A stretch of 64,000 bases of DNA. It comes from DATFQE01 sp963738205 (GTDB taxonomy: Bacteria; Actinomycetota; Thermoleophilia; Gaiellales; Gaiellaceae). Of this stretch, positions 52,844-62,044 are shown in pieces (the stretch's first letter is position 1; each line of letters starts with the position of its first letter). A model generated the notes under the pieces. The model saw only the letters and a list, made by a program, of their open reading frames with translations, was not told the origin of the DNA and made no database searches. Location: positions 992,001 to 1,056,000 of the forward strand of contig CAVTVQ010000006.1 in the NCBI GenBank assembly GCA_963738205.1, read 5' to 3'. A program made the position numbers and the translations under genes.

Positions 52844-54343
52844 TCAGGCGAGATCGCGGGCGCGCGCCAACAGCGCGGTCTCCGCGTCCGACTCGCGCTC
52901 CCGTGCCGTCCGGCTCCAGGTCTCATGGGCGGTCAGAGTCGCGTGGATCCCGTCGAGCAGCTCGTCCATGGCGGCCTCCGACGACGACCCCGCCTGCCGG
53001 CGGGCAGCGGCGCACGCCGCGGGATCGAGCGCGTCCCGAAGCGTCGCTTCGTCGATCTCGACCGGCCGACCGATCGCGGCCACGGACGCCGCCGCAAGGC
53101 GTTCCGGCGTTAGCTGCGACGACGGCTCGCCGGCGTCGACGAGGTCGCGGACCGCGCGCCCGACGATCGTGTGCGCAGTGCGGTAGTCGACGTCTCCGGT
53201 CAGCGCGAGGACGTCGGCGACGTCGGCGGCGGTGACGAAGCTCTCGCGTGCGATCTGAGCGAAGCGCTCCGTCCGCAGCTCGATGCCGTCCAGCACCGAC
53301 GCGGTCAACCGGGCGATCGCGACCGCCTCGTCGAGCGCTCGTGGGACGGTGCCGTTGAGCAAGTGGAAGTGATCCGTGCGCGCCGACCCGGTGTGCAGAG
53401 CCACGAGCGCGCTCGCGACGTCGCCGGCGGCCTGACCCGCCTGCGTGCGGATCGCGGCGAGCGCGTAGGGATTCTTCTTCTGGGGCATCAGCGCGCTCGC
53501 GCGACTGTGGGCGTCCGCGAGCTCGACCAGACCGAACTCCTGGCTGGCGTAGATCTCGAAGTCCTGGCCGAGCTGGCTCTGGTGGGTCGCGGCGATCGCA
53601 AGGGTCGCAAGGAGCTCGAGGTACACGTCGGCCTGCCAGGCGGCGTCCTTGGCATGCTCGACGATTCCGTCGCAGCCCAGCAGCTCGGCGAGTCGCGCGC
53701 GATCGAGCGACCAGCGCGAGCCCGCACTCCCGCCGGCCCCCGCGACGCTCGCCCCGAGAGCCGCATGCGAGGCGCGCGCCCGGTCACCGTCGCGAAGCGC
53801 CGGGTAGGCGTACGCCAGAAGCAGGTGGCCGACGGTCGTCGGCTGTGCCGGCTGGAGGTAGGTGTAGTCGGTCGCGAGCGCGGTGCGCGTTGCGCCTGCG
53901 TGGCGGACGAGCGCCGCGGCCTGGTCGACGAGCGCGTCGTGCAGCTCCCGCGCGCGCACACGGGCCGTCAGCCGGAGCGCGACGCGAAATGCCTCGCGTC
54001 GTGGACGGCCGGCACTCAGCCAGCCGGCGGCCGCCCGTCCGACGCGCCGCTCGAGCTCGGCCTCGCGTGCGTTGAACGCGTCGCCGAGCGACGGGTCCCA
54101 CGGGAACTCGTCGCCGGGGATCGCCTGCAGCTCGAGCAGCCCCCGCAGGAGCGACTTCGCATCCTCGCCCGCGAGGTCGCCGCCCTCGATGAGTGCGACG
54201 GCATGCGCGAGATCTGCAAGCGACAACCCGCGAGCCAGACGCGGCCCGTGCGCACTCTCGGCCGCATAGGCCCCCGCCACGAGCTCGCCCGCCGCGCCGC
54301 CGCGCAGCCGCCCGCCCCGCCCGAGCTCCTCCGTCTCCGTCAC
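52844..54343 (-). CDS. Argininosuccinate-lyase-like protein (fumarase/aspartase superfamily)
   Basis: A 499-residue lyase of the ASL/aspartase superfamily. Recognisable by TALATDYTYLQPAQPTTVGHLLL, EDLI-like QDFEIYASQEFGLVEL and the signature SALMPQKKNPYAL. Two active-site positions differ from genuine ArgH: the His of the YTHLQ motif is Tyr (YTYLQ), and the GSS before MPQKKNP is ASA. No arginine genes are near. Probably an ArgH paralogue with another substrate. The GTG at 54343 has a TAGTGT box 7 nt upstream and no ribosome site. Confidence 0.8.
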   Translation of the reverse strand: MTETEELGRGGRLRGGAAGELVAGAYAAESAHGPRLARGLSLADLAHAVALIEGGDLAGEDAKSLLRGLLELQAIPGDEFPWDPSLGDAFNAREAELERRVGRAAAGWLSAGRPRREAFRVALRLTARVRARELHDALVDQAAALVRHAGATRTALATDYTYLQPAQPTTVGHLLLAYAYPALRDGDRARASHAALGASVAGAGGSAGSRWSLDRARLAELLGCDGIVEHAKDAAWQADVYLELLATLAIAATHQSQLGQDFEIYASQEFGLVELADAHSRASALMPQKKNPYALAAIRTQAGQAAGDVASALVALHTGSARTDHFHLLNGTVPRALDEAVAIARLTASVLDGIELRTERFAQIARESFVTAADVADVLALTGDVDYRTAHTIVGRAVRDLVDAGEPSSQLTPERLAAASVAAIGRPVEIDEATLRDALDPAACAAARRQAGSSSEAAMDELLDGIHATLTAHETWSRTARERESDAETALLARARDLA

Positions 54344-54450
54344 GACGGGGACACTAGAGGAGGGTTCGTCGCTCCGAGCCTGCGCTGCAGCGAGCCGCTG
54401 ATCGCGAGTCCGGTTGGAGCTTCTCAGGGCGGACGCGGCCGGGCCGCCGC

Positions 54451-54479
54451 TTTCACATCGGACAGGGCCGTCCTAGACT
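54451..54479 (+). promoter_or_regulatory. Candidate promoter of the cyclase/ATPase gene
   Basis: TTTCAC (54451-54456) and TAGACT (54474-54479) are 17 bp apart; the GTG start follows 8 nt after the -10 box, again a leaderless layout. Confidence 0.45.
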
Positions 54480-54487
54480 CGACATTC

Positions 54488-57400
54488 GTGTTGGTCCGAA
54501 AGACGGTCACAGTGCTGTTCTGCGACGTCACCGAGTCCACGCGACTCGGGGAAACGCTCGATCCCGAGACCCACCGTCGCGTGATGTCGCGCTACTTCGA
54601 CGAGATGAGCGGCGCGATCGAGCGGCACGGCGGCACGGTCGAGAAGTTCATCGGCGACGCGGTCATGGCGATCTTCGGCGTGCCCACGGTGCACGAGGAC
54701 GACGCGCTGCGGGCCGTTCGGGCGGCGGCCGAGATGCGCGAGCGGCTCAGAGAGCTGAACCGCGAGCTCGAGCCTATGTTCGGGCTCACGCTGCAAATGA
54801 GGGTCGGGGTCAACACCGGCGAGGTCGTGGCCGGCGACTCCGCCTCCGGGCACACGCTCGTGACCGGCGACGCCGTCGTGGTGGCGAAGCGGCTGGAGGA
54901 AGCTGCGCCGCCGGGCCAGATCCTGATCGGCAAGGCGACCTATCCCCTCGTCCGCGACGCCATCGATGCCGGTCCGCTCCAGACCTTCCCCGCCAAGGGC
55001 AAGCGCGAGGACGTGCCATCGCGGCGCCTCGACGAGGTACGGCCGCGCGAAGCGGGAGTCGCCCGCCGCTTCGACGCACCGCTCGTGGGACGACGCCTCG
55101 AGCTGCGGCTGCTCGCCCAGGAGCTCGACGCCGCGGAGCGCGACCGCAGCTGCCGGCTCCTGACGATGCTCGGGCCGGCCGGAATCGGAAAGTCGCGGCT
55201 CGCGCGGGAGCTCCTCGGCTCGGCGGCCGACCGGGCCGCGACGCTGACCGGCCGCTGCCTGCCGTACGGCGAGGGCATCACGTTCTGGCCGCTCGTCGAC
55301 GTCGTCCGGTCGGCCGGCGGCGAGGAGGCCGTGCGCAGCGTGCTCGGCGACACCGACGAGGGCAGGCTCGCGGCCGAACGCGTCCTCGCGGGAATCGGCG
55401 CGAGCGACAGCTCGGCGTCCGCCGAGGAGATCTTCTGGGGGATTCGCCGCTACGTCGAGGCCCTCGCGGCCGAGCGGACCCTCGTCCTCTGCCTGGAGGA
55501 CCTCCACTGGGCGGAGCCGACCTTCCTCGACCTGGTCGACTACCTCGCCGGGTGGGTGCACGACGCGCCGGTTGTGATCCTGTGCCTCGCGCGTCCCGAG
55601 CTCCTCGAGCGCCGCCCGGCCTGGAGCGCGCCGCGCGACAACGCCTCGATCCTGGCGCTGGAGCCGCTGTCCGACGCCGACGCGGACGAGTTGCTCTCGG
55701 GACTGGCAGTGAGCGCGGAGACCCGAGCTCGGATCGCCGACGCGGGAGAGGGCAATCCGCTCTTCCTCGAGCAGCTGGCGGCGATGGCCGCCGAGGCCGG
55801 CGACGAGGCCGAGCTTGCGGTGCCGCCCTCGATCCAGGCCGTCATCTCGGAGCGGCTCGACCGGCTGCCGCGCGAGGAGCGGGCGGTGATCGAGTGCGCT
55901 GCTGTCGCCGGCAAGCAGTTCCTGCGGGGCGCCGTGGTCGACATCTGCCCAAGCGCGGAGCGTCCGTCGGTGGGGCCCGCACTACGCGAGCTCGTCCGCA
56001 AGGGACTCGTCCGCCCGGATCTGTCGTCGACCGAACGCGACGACGGCTTTCGCTTCGGCCATGTCCTGATCCGCGATGTCGCCTACGAGGCGATGCCCAA
56101 GGAGGTGCGGGCCGAGCTGCACGAGCGCTTCCCCGACTGGATCAGACGGAATGCCGGCGAGCGCTCGACCGAGCTCGAGGAGATCGCCGCCTACCACCTC
56201 GAGCAGGCGCACCGATACCGGTCCGAGCTGGGCCCGGCGGACGAGCGCACGCGAGAGCTCGCTCGGCGCGCGTCGTCGCTGCTCGGTCGCGCCGGCGGAC
56301 GAGCGCTCGATCGCGGCGACATGCCCGCCGCCGTCACGCTGCTCGAGCGCGCGCTGGCGCTCGAGGAGGCACGCGGAGGGAATCGCGCGCTCCTACTGAC
56401 GAGGCTCGGCAGCGCGCTGATGAAGACCGGGGCGTTCGACCGCGCGGGCGTGATCCTGGACGACGCGATCGACCATGCCCGCGACTCCGGCGAGCGCGCC
56501 ACGGAGCTTCGAGCCACGATCGAGCGGCAGTTCCAGCGCTCGTTCACGTCGCCCGACGGGGCCGCCGACGAGAACCGACGGATCGCCGAGGCGGCGATTC
56601 CGGAGCTCGAGCAGCTCGACGCACCACGGTCGCTGGCGCGAGCGTGGTGGCTGCTGAGCGAGTCGCACGTGATCGGCAGCCGCTGGGAACAGCGCGCCCG
56701 TGCGCTCGAGCAGGCGATCGCTCATGCCAGGCGGGCGCCGAACGGCGGCGCCGACGTCGGCGGCTACGGCGCCCTGCTCGCGCAGGCTCTGTACTACGGG
56801 CCAACCCCGGTCCCGGAGGCGATCGCACGCTGCGACGAGCTTCGAAGCGCGGCGTACGGGCCGGGCATCGAGGCGGCACTCGGCACCACTCTCGCCGCGC
56901 TCCATGCGATGGAGGGCCGCGTAGAGCAGGCGCGCGTGCTCTACGCGGATTCGATCTCGGCGTACGAGCGCCTGGGCCTCGACTTCAGCCGCGCCGCCCG
57001 ATCCCACCTCGGCGCGCAGATCGAGCTGCTGGGCGGCGATCCAGAGGCCGCCGAGCGCGAGCTTCGCGCCGCGAACGCCACGCTCGAGGCGATGGGGGAG
57101 CGTGGCGTGCGCTCCACCCTCGCGGGCTTCCTCGCCGATGTCCTGTGCGGCCTACGCAAGGACGCGGAGGCCGAGCAGCTCGTCTCGTTCATCGAGGAGA
57201 CTGCCGGTGCCGCGGACGTGGTGCCACAGGTCCTGTGGCGACGCGTTCGGGCCCGTCTGCAGGCGCGGAACGGCAATGCCGACGACGCCGTCACGCTCGC
57301 CCGCGAGGCCGTCGAGCAGGCCGGGGCCACCGACTACCTCGATTTCCGCGCCGACACGCTCGTGGCGCTCGCCGAGGTGCTCGGGGAGGCCGGACAGGAC

Positions 57401-57511
57401 GAGGCGTCGGCCTCGGCACTGGACGAGGCATGGGAGCTGTACGACCGCAAGGGAAATGTGGTGTCTGCGCGCATCGTCTCGGAGCTCCGAGCGGACCTGC
57501 GGACCCCGTGA
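54488..57511 (+). CDS. Class III adenylate/guanylate cyclase fused to AAA ATPase and TPR repeats
   Basis: A 1007-residue signalling protein. Residues 5-175: class III cyclase homology domain with both metal Asp (FCDVTEST, D13; KFIGDAVMAIFG, D57) and VGVNTGEVVAG, so catalysis is possible. Residues 195-500: STAND-type ATPase with Walker A GPAGIGKS (about 229) and Walker B LVLCLEDLHWAEP (about 340). Residues 560-1000: helical TPR-like repeats (ALDRGDMPAAVTLLERALALEE and others). This architecture is frequent in actinobacteria, but ligands are unknown. The GTG at 54488 is chosen from the conserved RKTVTVLFCDV start; longer upstream frames are shadow. Two small genes follow in the same direction. 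Confidence 0.88.
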   Translation: MLVRKTVTVLFCDVTESTRLGETLDPETHRRVMSRYFDEMSGAIERHGGTVEKFIGDAVMAIFGVPTVHEDDALRAVRAAAEMRERLRELNRELEPMFGLTLQMRVGVNTGEVVAGDSASGHTLVTGDAVVVAKRLEEAAPPGQILIGKATYPLVRDAIDAGPLQTFPAKGKREDVPSRRLDEVRPREAGVARRFDAPLVGRRLELRLLAQELDAAERDRSCRLLTMLGPAGIGKSRLARELLGSAADRAATLTGRCLPYGEGITFWPLVDVVRSAGGEEAVRSVLGDTDEGRLAAERVLAGIGASDSSASAEEIFWGIRRYVEALAAERTLVLCLEDLHWAEPTFLDLVDYLAGWVHDAPVVILCLARPELLERRPAWSAPRDNASILALEPLSDADADELLSGLAVSAETRARIADAGEGNPLFLEQLAAMAAEAGDEAELAVPPSIQAVISERLDRLPREERAVIECAAVAGKQFLRGAVVDICPSAERPSVGPALRELVRKGLVRPDLSSTERDDGFRFGHVLIRDVAYEAMPKEVRAELHERFPDWIRRNAGERSTELEEIAAYHLEQAHRYRSELGPADERTRELARRASSLLGRAGGRALDRGDMPAAVTLLERALALEEARGGNRALLLTRLGSALMKTGAFDRAGVILDDAIDHARDSGERATELRATIERQFQRSFTSPDGAADENRRIAEAAIPELEQLDAPRSLARAWWLLSESHVIGSRWEQRARALEQAIAHARRAPNGGADVGGYGALLAQALYYGPTPVPEAIARCDELRSAAYGPGIEAALGTTLAALHAMEGRVEQARVLYADSISAYERLGLDFSRAARSHLGAQIELLGGDPEAAERELRAANATLEAMGERGVRSTLAGFLADVLCGLRKDAEAEQLVSFIEETAGAADVVPQVLWRRVRARLQARNGNADDAVTLAREAVEQAGATDYLDFRADTLVALAEVLGEAGQDEASASALDEAWELYDRKGNVVSARIVSELRADLRTP

Positions 57512-57530
57512 CGACAGGGAGGAGACGGCC

Positions 57531-57782
57531 ATGCGCAGCGACGAGGAGCTGACCAGCCGCTACCGGCAGAAGGTGTACGTCGGACGGTCGCGGCGGGAGG
57601 GAAGGAAGCAACCCTCGCTGGAGGACGCGCTCAAGCACGCCTATGCCCAGGCGAGCACCGGGTCGAAGGCGGAAGCGGGCGGCCGACCGGACGGCGAAGT
57701 GGCCTACCGCGTGCTCGACATCTGGGCGGTCGGGACGAACCCGCTCAGCGAGTACATCGTCGCCGTCGAGTTGGACACCTAG
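57531..57782 (+). CDS. Small dodecin-like protein A of unknown function
   Basis: An 83-residue protein. Its pattern is a strand (QKVYVGRS), a helix (SLEDALKHAYAQAS), a strand (YRVLDIWAVG), then NPLSEYIVAVEL. The same pattern occurs in the next gene, and the strand-helix-strand-strand order with a terminal EY.V.V resembles dodecin. No known family was recognised. The ATG at 57531 follows GGGAGGAG and lies 19 nt after the cyclase stop, so it is likely in its operon. Confidence 0.65.
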   Translation: MRSDEELTSRYRQKVYVGRSRREGRKQPSLEDALKHAYAQASTGSKAEAGGRPDGEVAYRVLDIWAVGTNPLSEYIVAVELDT

Positions 57783-57849
57783 CTTCGAGAGCCGCGTTTC
57801 CGGATCTGGCACCGGAGTCATAGGATCGGCCTACTCAAAGGAGGTGGAC

Positions 57850-58074
57850 ATGGGGGACATCGATCCTCTCACCCAGGACTACCGTGAGACCCTGTTCGTC
57901 GGGAGCTCGACCATGGAGGACGAAGGCGGGGCCACGCTCGAGAAGGCCTTCGAGGACGCCTACGAGAAGGCGAAGGCCAACGGCAAGAGGCCGCCGTTCA
58001 AGGTGCACCAGATCTGGCTCCACGGAACCAACCCGCTCAGCGAGTACAGAGTCGTCGTCGGGAGCAGCAGCTAG
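57850..58074 (+). CDS. Small dodecin-like protein B, paralogue of the preceding gene
   Basis: A 74-residue protein. It shares LT..YR....VG.S, (S/T)LE.A...AY..A and IW..GTNPLSEY.V.V with the 57531 product, so the two are paralogues. AAAGGAGGTG precedes the ATG at 57850. It ends with the ftsY stop overlapping on the other strand (4 nt). Function unknown; the dodecin-like topology is my reading of the pattern. Confidence 0.65.
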   Translation: MGDIDPLTQDYRETLFVGSSTMEDEGGATLEKAFEDAYEKAKANGKRPPFKVHQIWLHGTNPLSEYRVVVGSSS

Positions 58075-59027
58075 CCGGCCACGAGGGCGCGCGCGTAGTC
58101 GCGCGCATCGAACGGGCGAAGGTCGTCCAGGCCTTCGCCCACGCCGACTAGCTTGACCGGCAGGCCGAGCTCGTGCGCGATCGCGAGCGCGACTCCGCCG
58201 CGGGCCGAGCCGTCCAGCTTCGTCAGGGCCACGCCGGTGACGGAAACCGCTTCCCCGAACAGCCGTGCCTGCTGCAGCCCGTTCTGCCCCGTCGTCGCGT
58301 CGACGACGAGCAGCGTCTCGTGCGGCGCGCCCGGCAGGCGCTGCTCGATCACGCGGCGCACCTTGGCCAGCTCCTCCATGAGGTTCGTCTGCGTGTGGAG
58401 CCGGCCGGCCGTGTCCACGACCACCACGTCGCGGCCTCGCGCCTGCGCGGCATCGATCGCGTCGAAGGCAACGGCAGCCGGATCGCCGCCCTTCTGGGAA
58501 CCGACGATGTCTGCCTGCGCGCGGCCGGCCCAGATCTCCAGCTGCTCGTCCGCGGCTGCGCGAAACGTGTCACCGGCTGCGAGCACCACCGACAGGCCGT
58601 GCTCGCGCAGCTTGTTCGCGAGCTTGCCGATCGTCGTCGTCTTGCCCGTGCCGTTTACGCCGACGACGAGGATCACGCTCGGCCCCTCGTGGACGGCGAG
58701 CGTGACGTCGCCGTTCCGCTCGAGGAGCGCCGCCGCCTCCTCGACGAGTGCTTCCGAAAGGTCATCCAGGCCGTCGCGGGCCTCGAGCCGCTGCACGAGC
58801 TCCGCTGTCGCCGGAACACCCACGTCGGCGGCGATCAGCGCCTCCTCGAGCCGCTCCCACGCCTCGTCGTCGGTCGCGTCGAAGGACTCGAGCGCCAACT
58901 GCTCGCTCAGCGCGCGGCGGCTCTTGCCGAGCGAGTCGCGCAGCCGGCCGAAGAAGCCGGAGCGCTCCGCCTCGGCGTCCTGCGACGCCTCGTCCTCGCC
59001 CAGGAGCTCTCCCCACGTTCGCGACAC
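58071..59027 (-). CDS. ftsY: Signal recognition particle receptor FtsY
   Basis: A 318-residue SRP receptor GTPase. A short acidic A domain (about 45 residues), the N domain, then GTPase motifs G1 GVNGTGKTTT, DTFRAAA, DTAGRLHTQTNLM, and TKLDGSARGG. It docks SRP-ribosome complexes at the membrane. The GTG at 59027 has a TAGTCT box 8 nt upstream; smc ends 16 nt before it, so it can be read both with smc and on its own. Confidence 0.96.
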   Translation of the reverse strand: MSRTWGELLGEDEASQDAEAERSGFFGRLRDSLGKSRRALSEQLALESFDATDDEAWERLEEALIAADVGVPATAELVQRLEARDGLDDLSEALVEEAAALLERNGDVTLAVHEGPSVILVVGVNGTGKTTTIGKLANKLREHGLSVVLAAGDTFRAAADEQLEIWAGRAQADIVGSQKGGDPAAVAFDAIDAAQARGRDVVVVDTAGRLHTQTNLMEELAKVRRVIEQRLPGAPHETLLVVDATTGQNGLQQARLFGEAVSVTGVALTKLDGSARGGVALAIAHELGLPVKLVGVGEGLDDLRPFDARDYARALVAG

Positions 59028-59042
59028 GAGGCGGGAGACTAA

Positions 59043-62012
59043 CTACGCGGCCGAGGCGTGCCGGTCTTCGCGCGGCGTGCGCCGCGAGACGATCTCCGAC
59101 ACGCCGTCGGAGCCCATCGTGACGCCGTAGAGCGTGTCTGCGGCCTCCATCGTGCGCTTCTGGTGCGTGATCACCACGAACTGCGCCCGGTCGGAGAAGC
59201 GGCGCAGGAGCTCGACGAAGCGGCCGATGTTGGCGTCGTCGAGGGCGGCCTCGACCTCGTCGAGAAGGTAGAACGGCGACGGCCGGGCCAGGAAGACCGC
59301 GAACAGGAAGGCGATCGCGGTCAACGCCTTCTCGCCGCCCGACAGCAGCGAGAGCCGGGTCACCTTCTTGCCCGCGGGCCGCAGCTCGACCTCGATCCCG
59401 TGCTCGCCGTCCTCCTCCTGCGGCTCGGTCAGCGTGAGCCTCCCCTCGCCGCCCGGGAACAGCGTCGTGACGACCTCGGCGAAATTGCGCGCGACGGCAT
59501 CGAAAGTCTCGGTGAAGCGGGTCTCGACCGTCTCGGTCAGCTCCGCCCGGAGGCCCTCGAGCTCGGCCAGGCTCGCCTCGAGGTCGGCCCGCTGCGTCGC
59601 AAACTCGTCGAAGCGCTCCTTCTCGGCTTCGTACTCCTCCTTGGCGAGCGGATTGACACGGCCGAGCTCCTCGCGGCGCGCGCGCAGCCGTTCGGATCGC
59701 TCCGCCAGAGCGTCGCGGTCGTCTCCCTCGGCCGGCTCCGCCTCGGCGGCCTCGAGCCTGCGCGTCGCCTCGGCCGCAGCCGCCTCGATCTGCGCCCGCT
59801 CGACGTCGAGCGCGGACGCCCGTTCCGCAGCCTCGGCCAGCGCGCGCCGCAGCTCCGACTCGGAGGCCCCGAGGTTCCGCAGCTTGGCAGCGAGCTCCTG
59901 GGTGCGGGCGCCGCCCGCGTCGGCCCGGCCCATCAGCGCCGGCTCGAAACGTGCAGGCGCCTCGGTCTCCAGCGCTGCCTGCAGGCGATGGGCCGCCGCC
60001 GCCAGCGCCTGCAAGCGAGCCGGGTCGCGACGTGCAGCCGCTCGTGCGCGCTCCTCGAGCTCGCGGAGGCGCGCAGTGGGCGCGTCGACGTCCGGGCTCG
60101 GGTCCCCGCTCAGGGCGGCGTGTGCAGCCGCCTGGAGGACGTCTTCGAGCCGCTCGGCGCCGTGCGTCAGACGAGCTAGGAACTCCGGCTCGGCGAAGCG
60201 TCGCCGCAGCCGGGCGGGCACCGCGTCGAGCGCCGCCTGCGTCCGCCTCGCGTCGGCTGCGAGCCGCTCGGCCGTCGATTCCGCCGCCGCCGAATCGCCC
60301 GCGAGCTTCCGTGCTTCCACCGCCAGCGCCTCGCGGCGCGTCTGCAGCTCCAGCAGGAGCGCCTCCGCCGTCTCGCCTGCGAACCAGAGCTCCCCGCGCT
60401 CGGGGTCGTAGCCGTGGCCCTCGGGCGTGACGGCCGGCCGCGTGGCCTTCAGCAGCTCCTCCCGCGGCACGACGTCTACCGAGCGGAGCAGCTGCTCAGC
60501 GCGGTCGGCGAGCAGGACGACGAGGTTGCCGAGGCCCTCGGTCCGCGCCTGCTCGACCAGCTCGAGCGCGGCCACCGCATCGTCTGCGACGAGCGCAGAG
60601 GCGCGGGGGCCGAGCGCTGCCGCGAGCGCCTTCTCTTCACCGGCTTGCGGATCGACGAGCGTCAGAGCGAGGCGCTCGCCGCGCTCGGCCAGCGCGCGCG
60701 CCGCCGGAGCGAGACCTTCCCGCTCGGCGAGCGCCCGGTCGAGAGCCTCTAGCCGGCTCTCCGCCAGGCGCGCCTGCTCGACCAGGGCCGCATGCTCGGA
60801 AACGGCCTCCCTCGCCGCGGTCGCCGCCGCCTCAGCCTGGCGCTCGAGGCGATCCGGCTCGAGCGCGCCAGCCTCCCGCGCGGCGGCGAGCTCGGCCCGC
60901 GCGTCGGACAGGAGCGCCTGCGCGCGCTCGGCACGCAGGGCCAGCCGCTCACCGGCGCCGCGCAGTCGGTGCTCGCGCTCGCGGGCTGCCGTGGCTGCGG
61001 CGACGGCCGCGCGGGCCGCCTCGAGCTCTCCGGGTGGCGGACCGGCGACCACGTGCTCGAGCGCGCTCTCGAACGCGGCGCCGAGCGACTCGGCTGCCTC
61101 GCGCCTGAGAGCGACGCGCTCGGTAGCGCTCCGCAGGCGATACAGCGCGGCCGTCGCCGCCTCGCGGCGGCCGGCCGCGTCGGCGAGCTCCTCCTCGGCC
61201 TGCCCGCGCTCCTGGAGCACGTCCTCCAGACGCGACTCCGCCCGCTTTCGCTCCAGCTGGGCCGCGGTCTTACGCTCCTCGACGCCGGCGCGGCGCTCCT
61301 CCTGGACGGCGAGGTCGAGCTGCGCGATGCGCGCCTCGAGGCCGGCGATCTCGCCGGCGAGCTTCTCCGCCCGCTCCGCCGCGGTCGCCTGCAGGGCGAG
61401 AGGGCGCAGACGCTTCCGCACCTCGGCCTCGAGGTCACGGGCGCGGTCGACCTGGACGGCGACGCGCGCAAGCTTCAGCTCGGCGCGGTGGCGGCGACGC
61501 TTGAAGCGGCCGAGGCCGGCGGCCTCCTCGAGCAGCGCCCGGCGCTCCTCGGGCTTGCTGGCCAGGATCTCCTCGACCCGGCCCTGGCCGATGATCGACG
61601 CGCCGGTCGCGAGGCCGACCTCCGAGAGCAGCTCGATCAGGTCGATCCGGCGGACGGTCGAGCCGTTGAGCAGGTATTGCCCCTCGCCGCCGCGATGGAG
61701 CCGCCGCGCGAGCGAGACCTCGGAAAACGGCAGGTCGCCGAGGGTCCCGTCCTCGTTGTCGAAGAGGAGCTCGACCTCGCAGAAATCCGCCGCGCCACGA
61801 CCCGCCGAGCCGGCGAAGAGGACGTCGTCGGGCTTCTCCGCGCGCAGCTCGGACGGCGCCAGCGTGCCCGTCGCCCAGAGCAGGGCGTCGGAGACGTTCG
61901 ACTTCCCCGAGCCGTTCGGCCCCACGACGACGGCGACGCCGGGCTCGAGGCGGACCTCGACCTGGTCGGGGAACGACTTGAAGCCGCGCAGGCGAAGCGA
62001 GCGCAGATGCAC
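59043..62012 (-). CDS. smc: Chromosome segregation protein SMC
   Basis: A 989-residue SMC ATPase that forms the condensin ring. N-terminal head with Walker A GPNGSGKSNVSD (residues 32-43) after LRGFKSFPDQVEV; long coiled coils; a hinge near residues 440-560 (ALGPRASALVADDA, GNLVVLLADRAEQL); C-terminal head with signature LSLLSGGEKALTAIA and Walker B FYLLDEVEAALDDAN. About 190 residues shorter than most SMCs, so its arms are short. The GTG at 62012 begins the conserved HLRSLRLRGFKSF; the frame stays open upstream but overlaps rnc out of frame. Confidence 0.93.
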   Translation of the reverse strand: MHLRSLRLRGFKSFPDQVEVRLEPGVAVVVGPNGSGKSNVSDALLWATGTLAPSELRAEKPDDVLFAGSAGRGAADFCEVELLFDNEDGTLGDLPFSEVSLARRLHRGGEGQYLLNGSTVRRIDLIELLSEVGLATGASIIGQGRVEEILASKPEERRALLEEAAGLGRFKRRRHRAELKLARVAVQVDRARDLEAEVRKRLRPLALQATAAERAEKLAGEIAGLEARIAQLDLAVQEERRAGVEERKTAAQLERKRAESRLEDVLQERGQAEEELADAAGRREAATAALYRLRSATERVALRREAAESLGAAFESALEHVVAGPPPGELEAARAAVAAATAAREREHRLRGAGERLALRAERAQALLSDARAELAAAREAGALEPDRLERQAEAAATAAREAVSEHAALVEQARLAESRLEALDRALAEREGLAPAARALAERGERLALTLVDPQAGEEKALAAALGPRASALVADDAVAALELVEQARTEGLGNLVVLLADRAEQLLRSVDVVPREELLKATRPAVTPEGHGYDPERGELWFAGETAEALLLELQTRREALAVEARKLAGDSAAAESTAERLAADARRTQAALDAVPARLRRRFAEPEFLARLTHGAERLEDVLQAAAHAALSGDPSPDVDAPTARLRELEERARAAARRDPARLQALAAAAHRLQAALETEAPARFEPALMGRADAGGARTQELAAKLRNLGASESELRRALAEAAERASALDVERAQIEAAAAEATRRLEAAEAEPAEGDDRDALAERSERLRARREELGRVNPLAKEEYEAEKERFDEFATQRADLEASLAELEGLRAELTETVETRFTETFDAVARNFAEVVTTLFPGGEGRLTLTEPQEEDGEHGIEVELRPAGKKVTRLSLLSGGEKALTAIAFLFAVFLARPSPFYLLDEVEAALDDANIGRFVELLRRFSDRAQFVVITHQKRTMEAADTLYGVTMGSDGVSEIVSRRTPREDRHASAA

Positions 62013-62044
62013 CCGCCGCAGGCTAACGCCGCTTGCGGACAGTG

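Noticed and set aside
53171..54487. N-terminal extension of the cyclase gene
   Set aside because: The frame is open by chance opposite the lyase gene; class III cyclase homology starts at RKTVTVLFCDV, matched by a promoter-like box just before the GTG at 54488.
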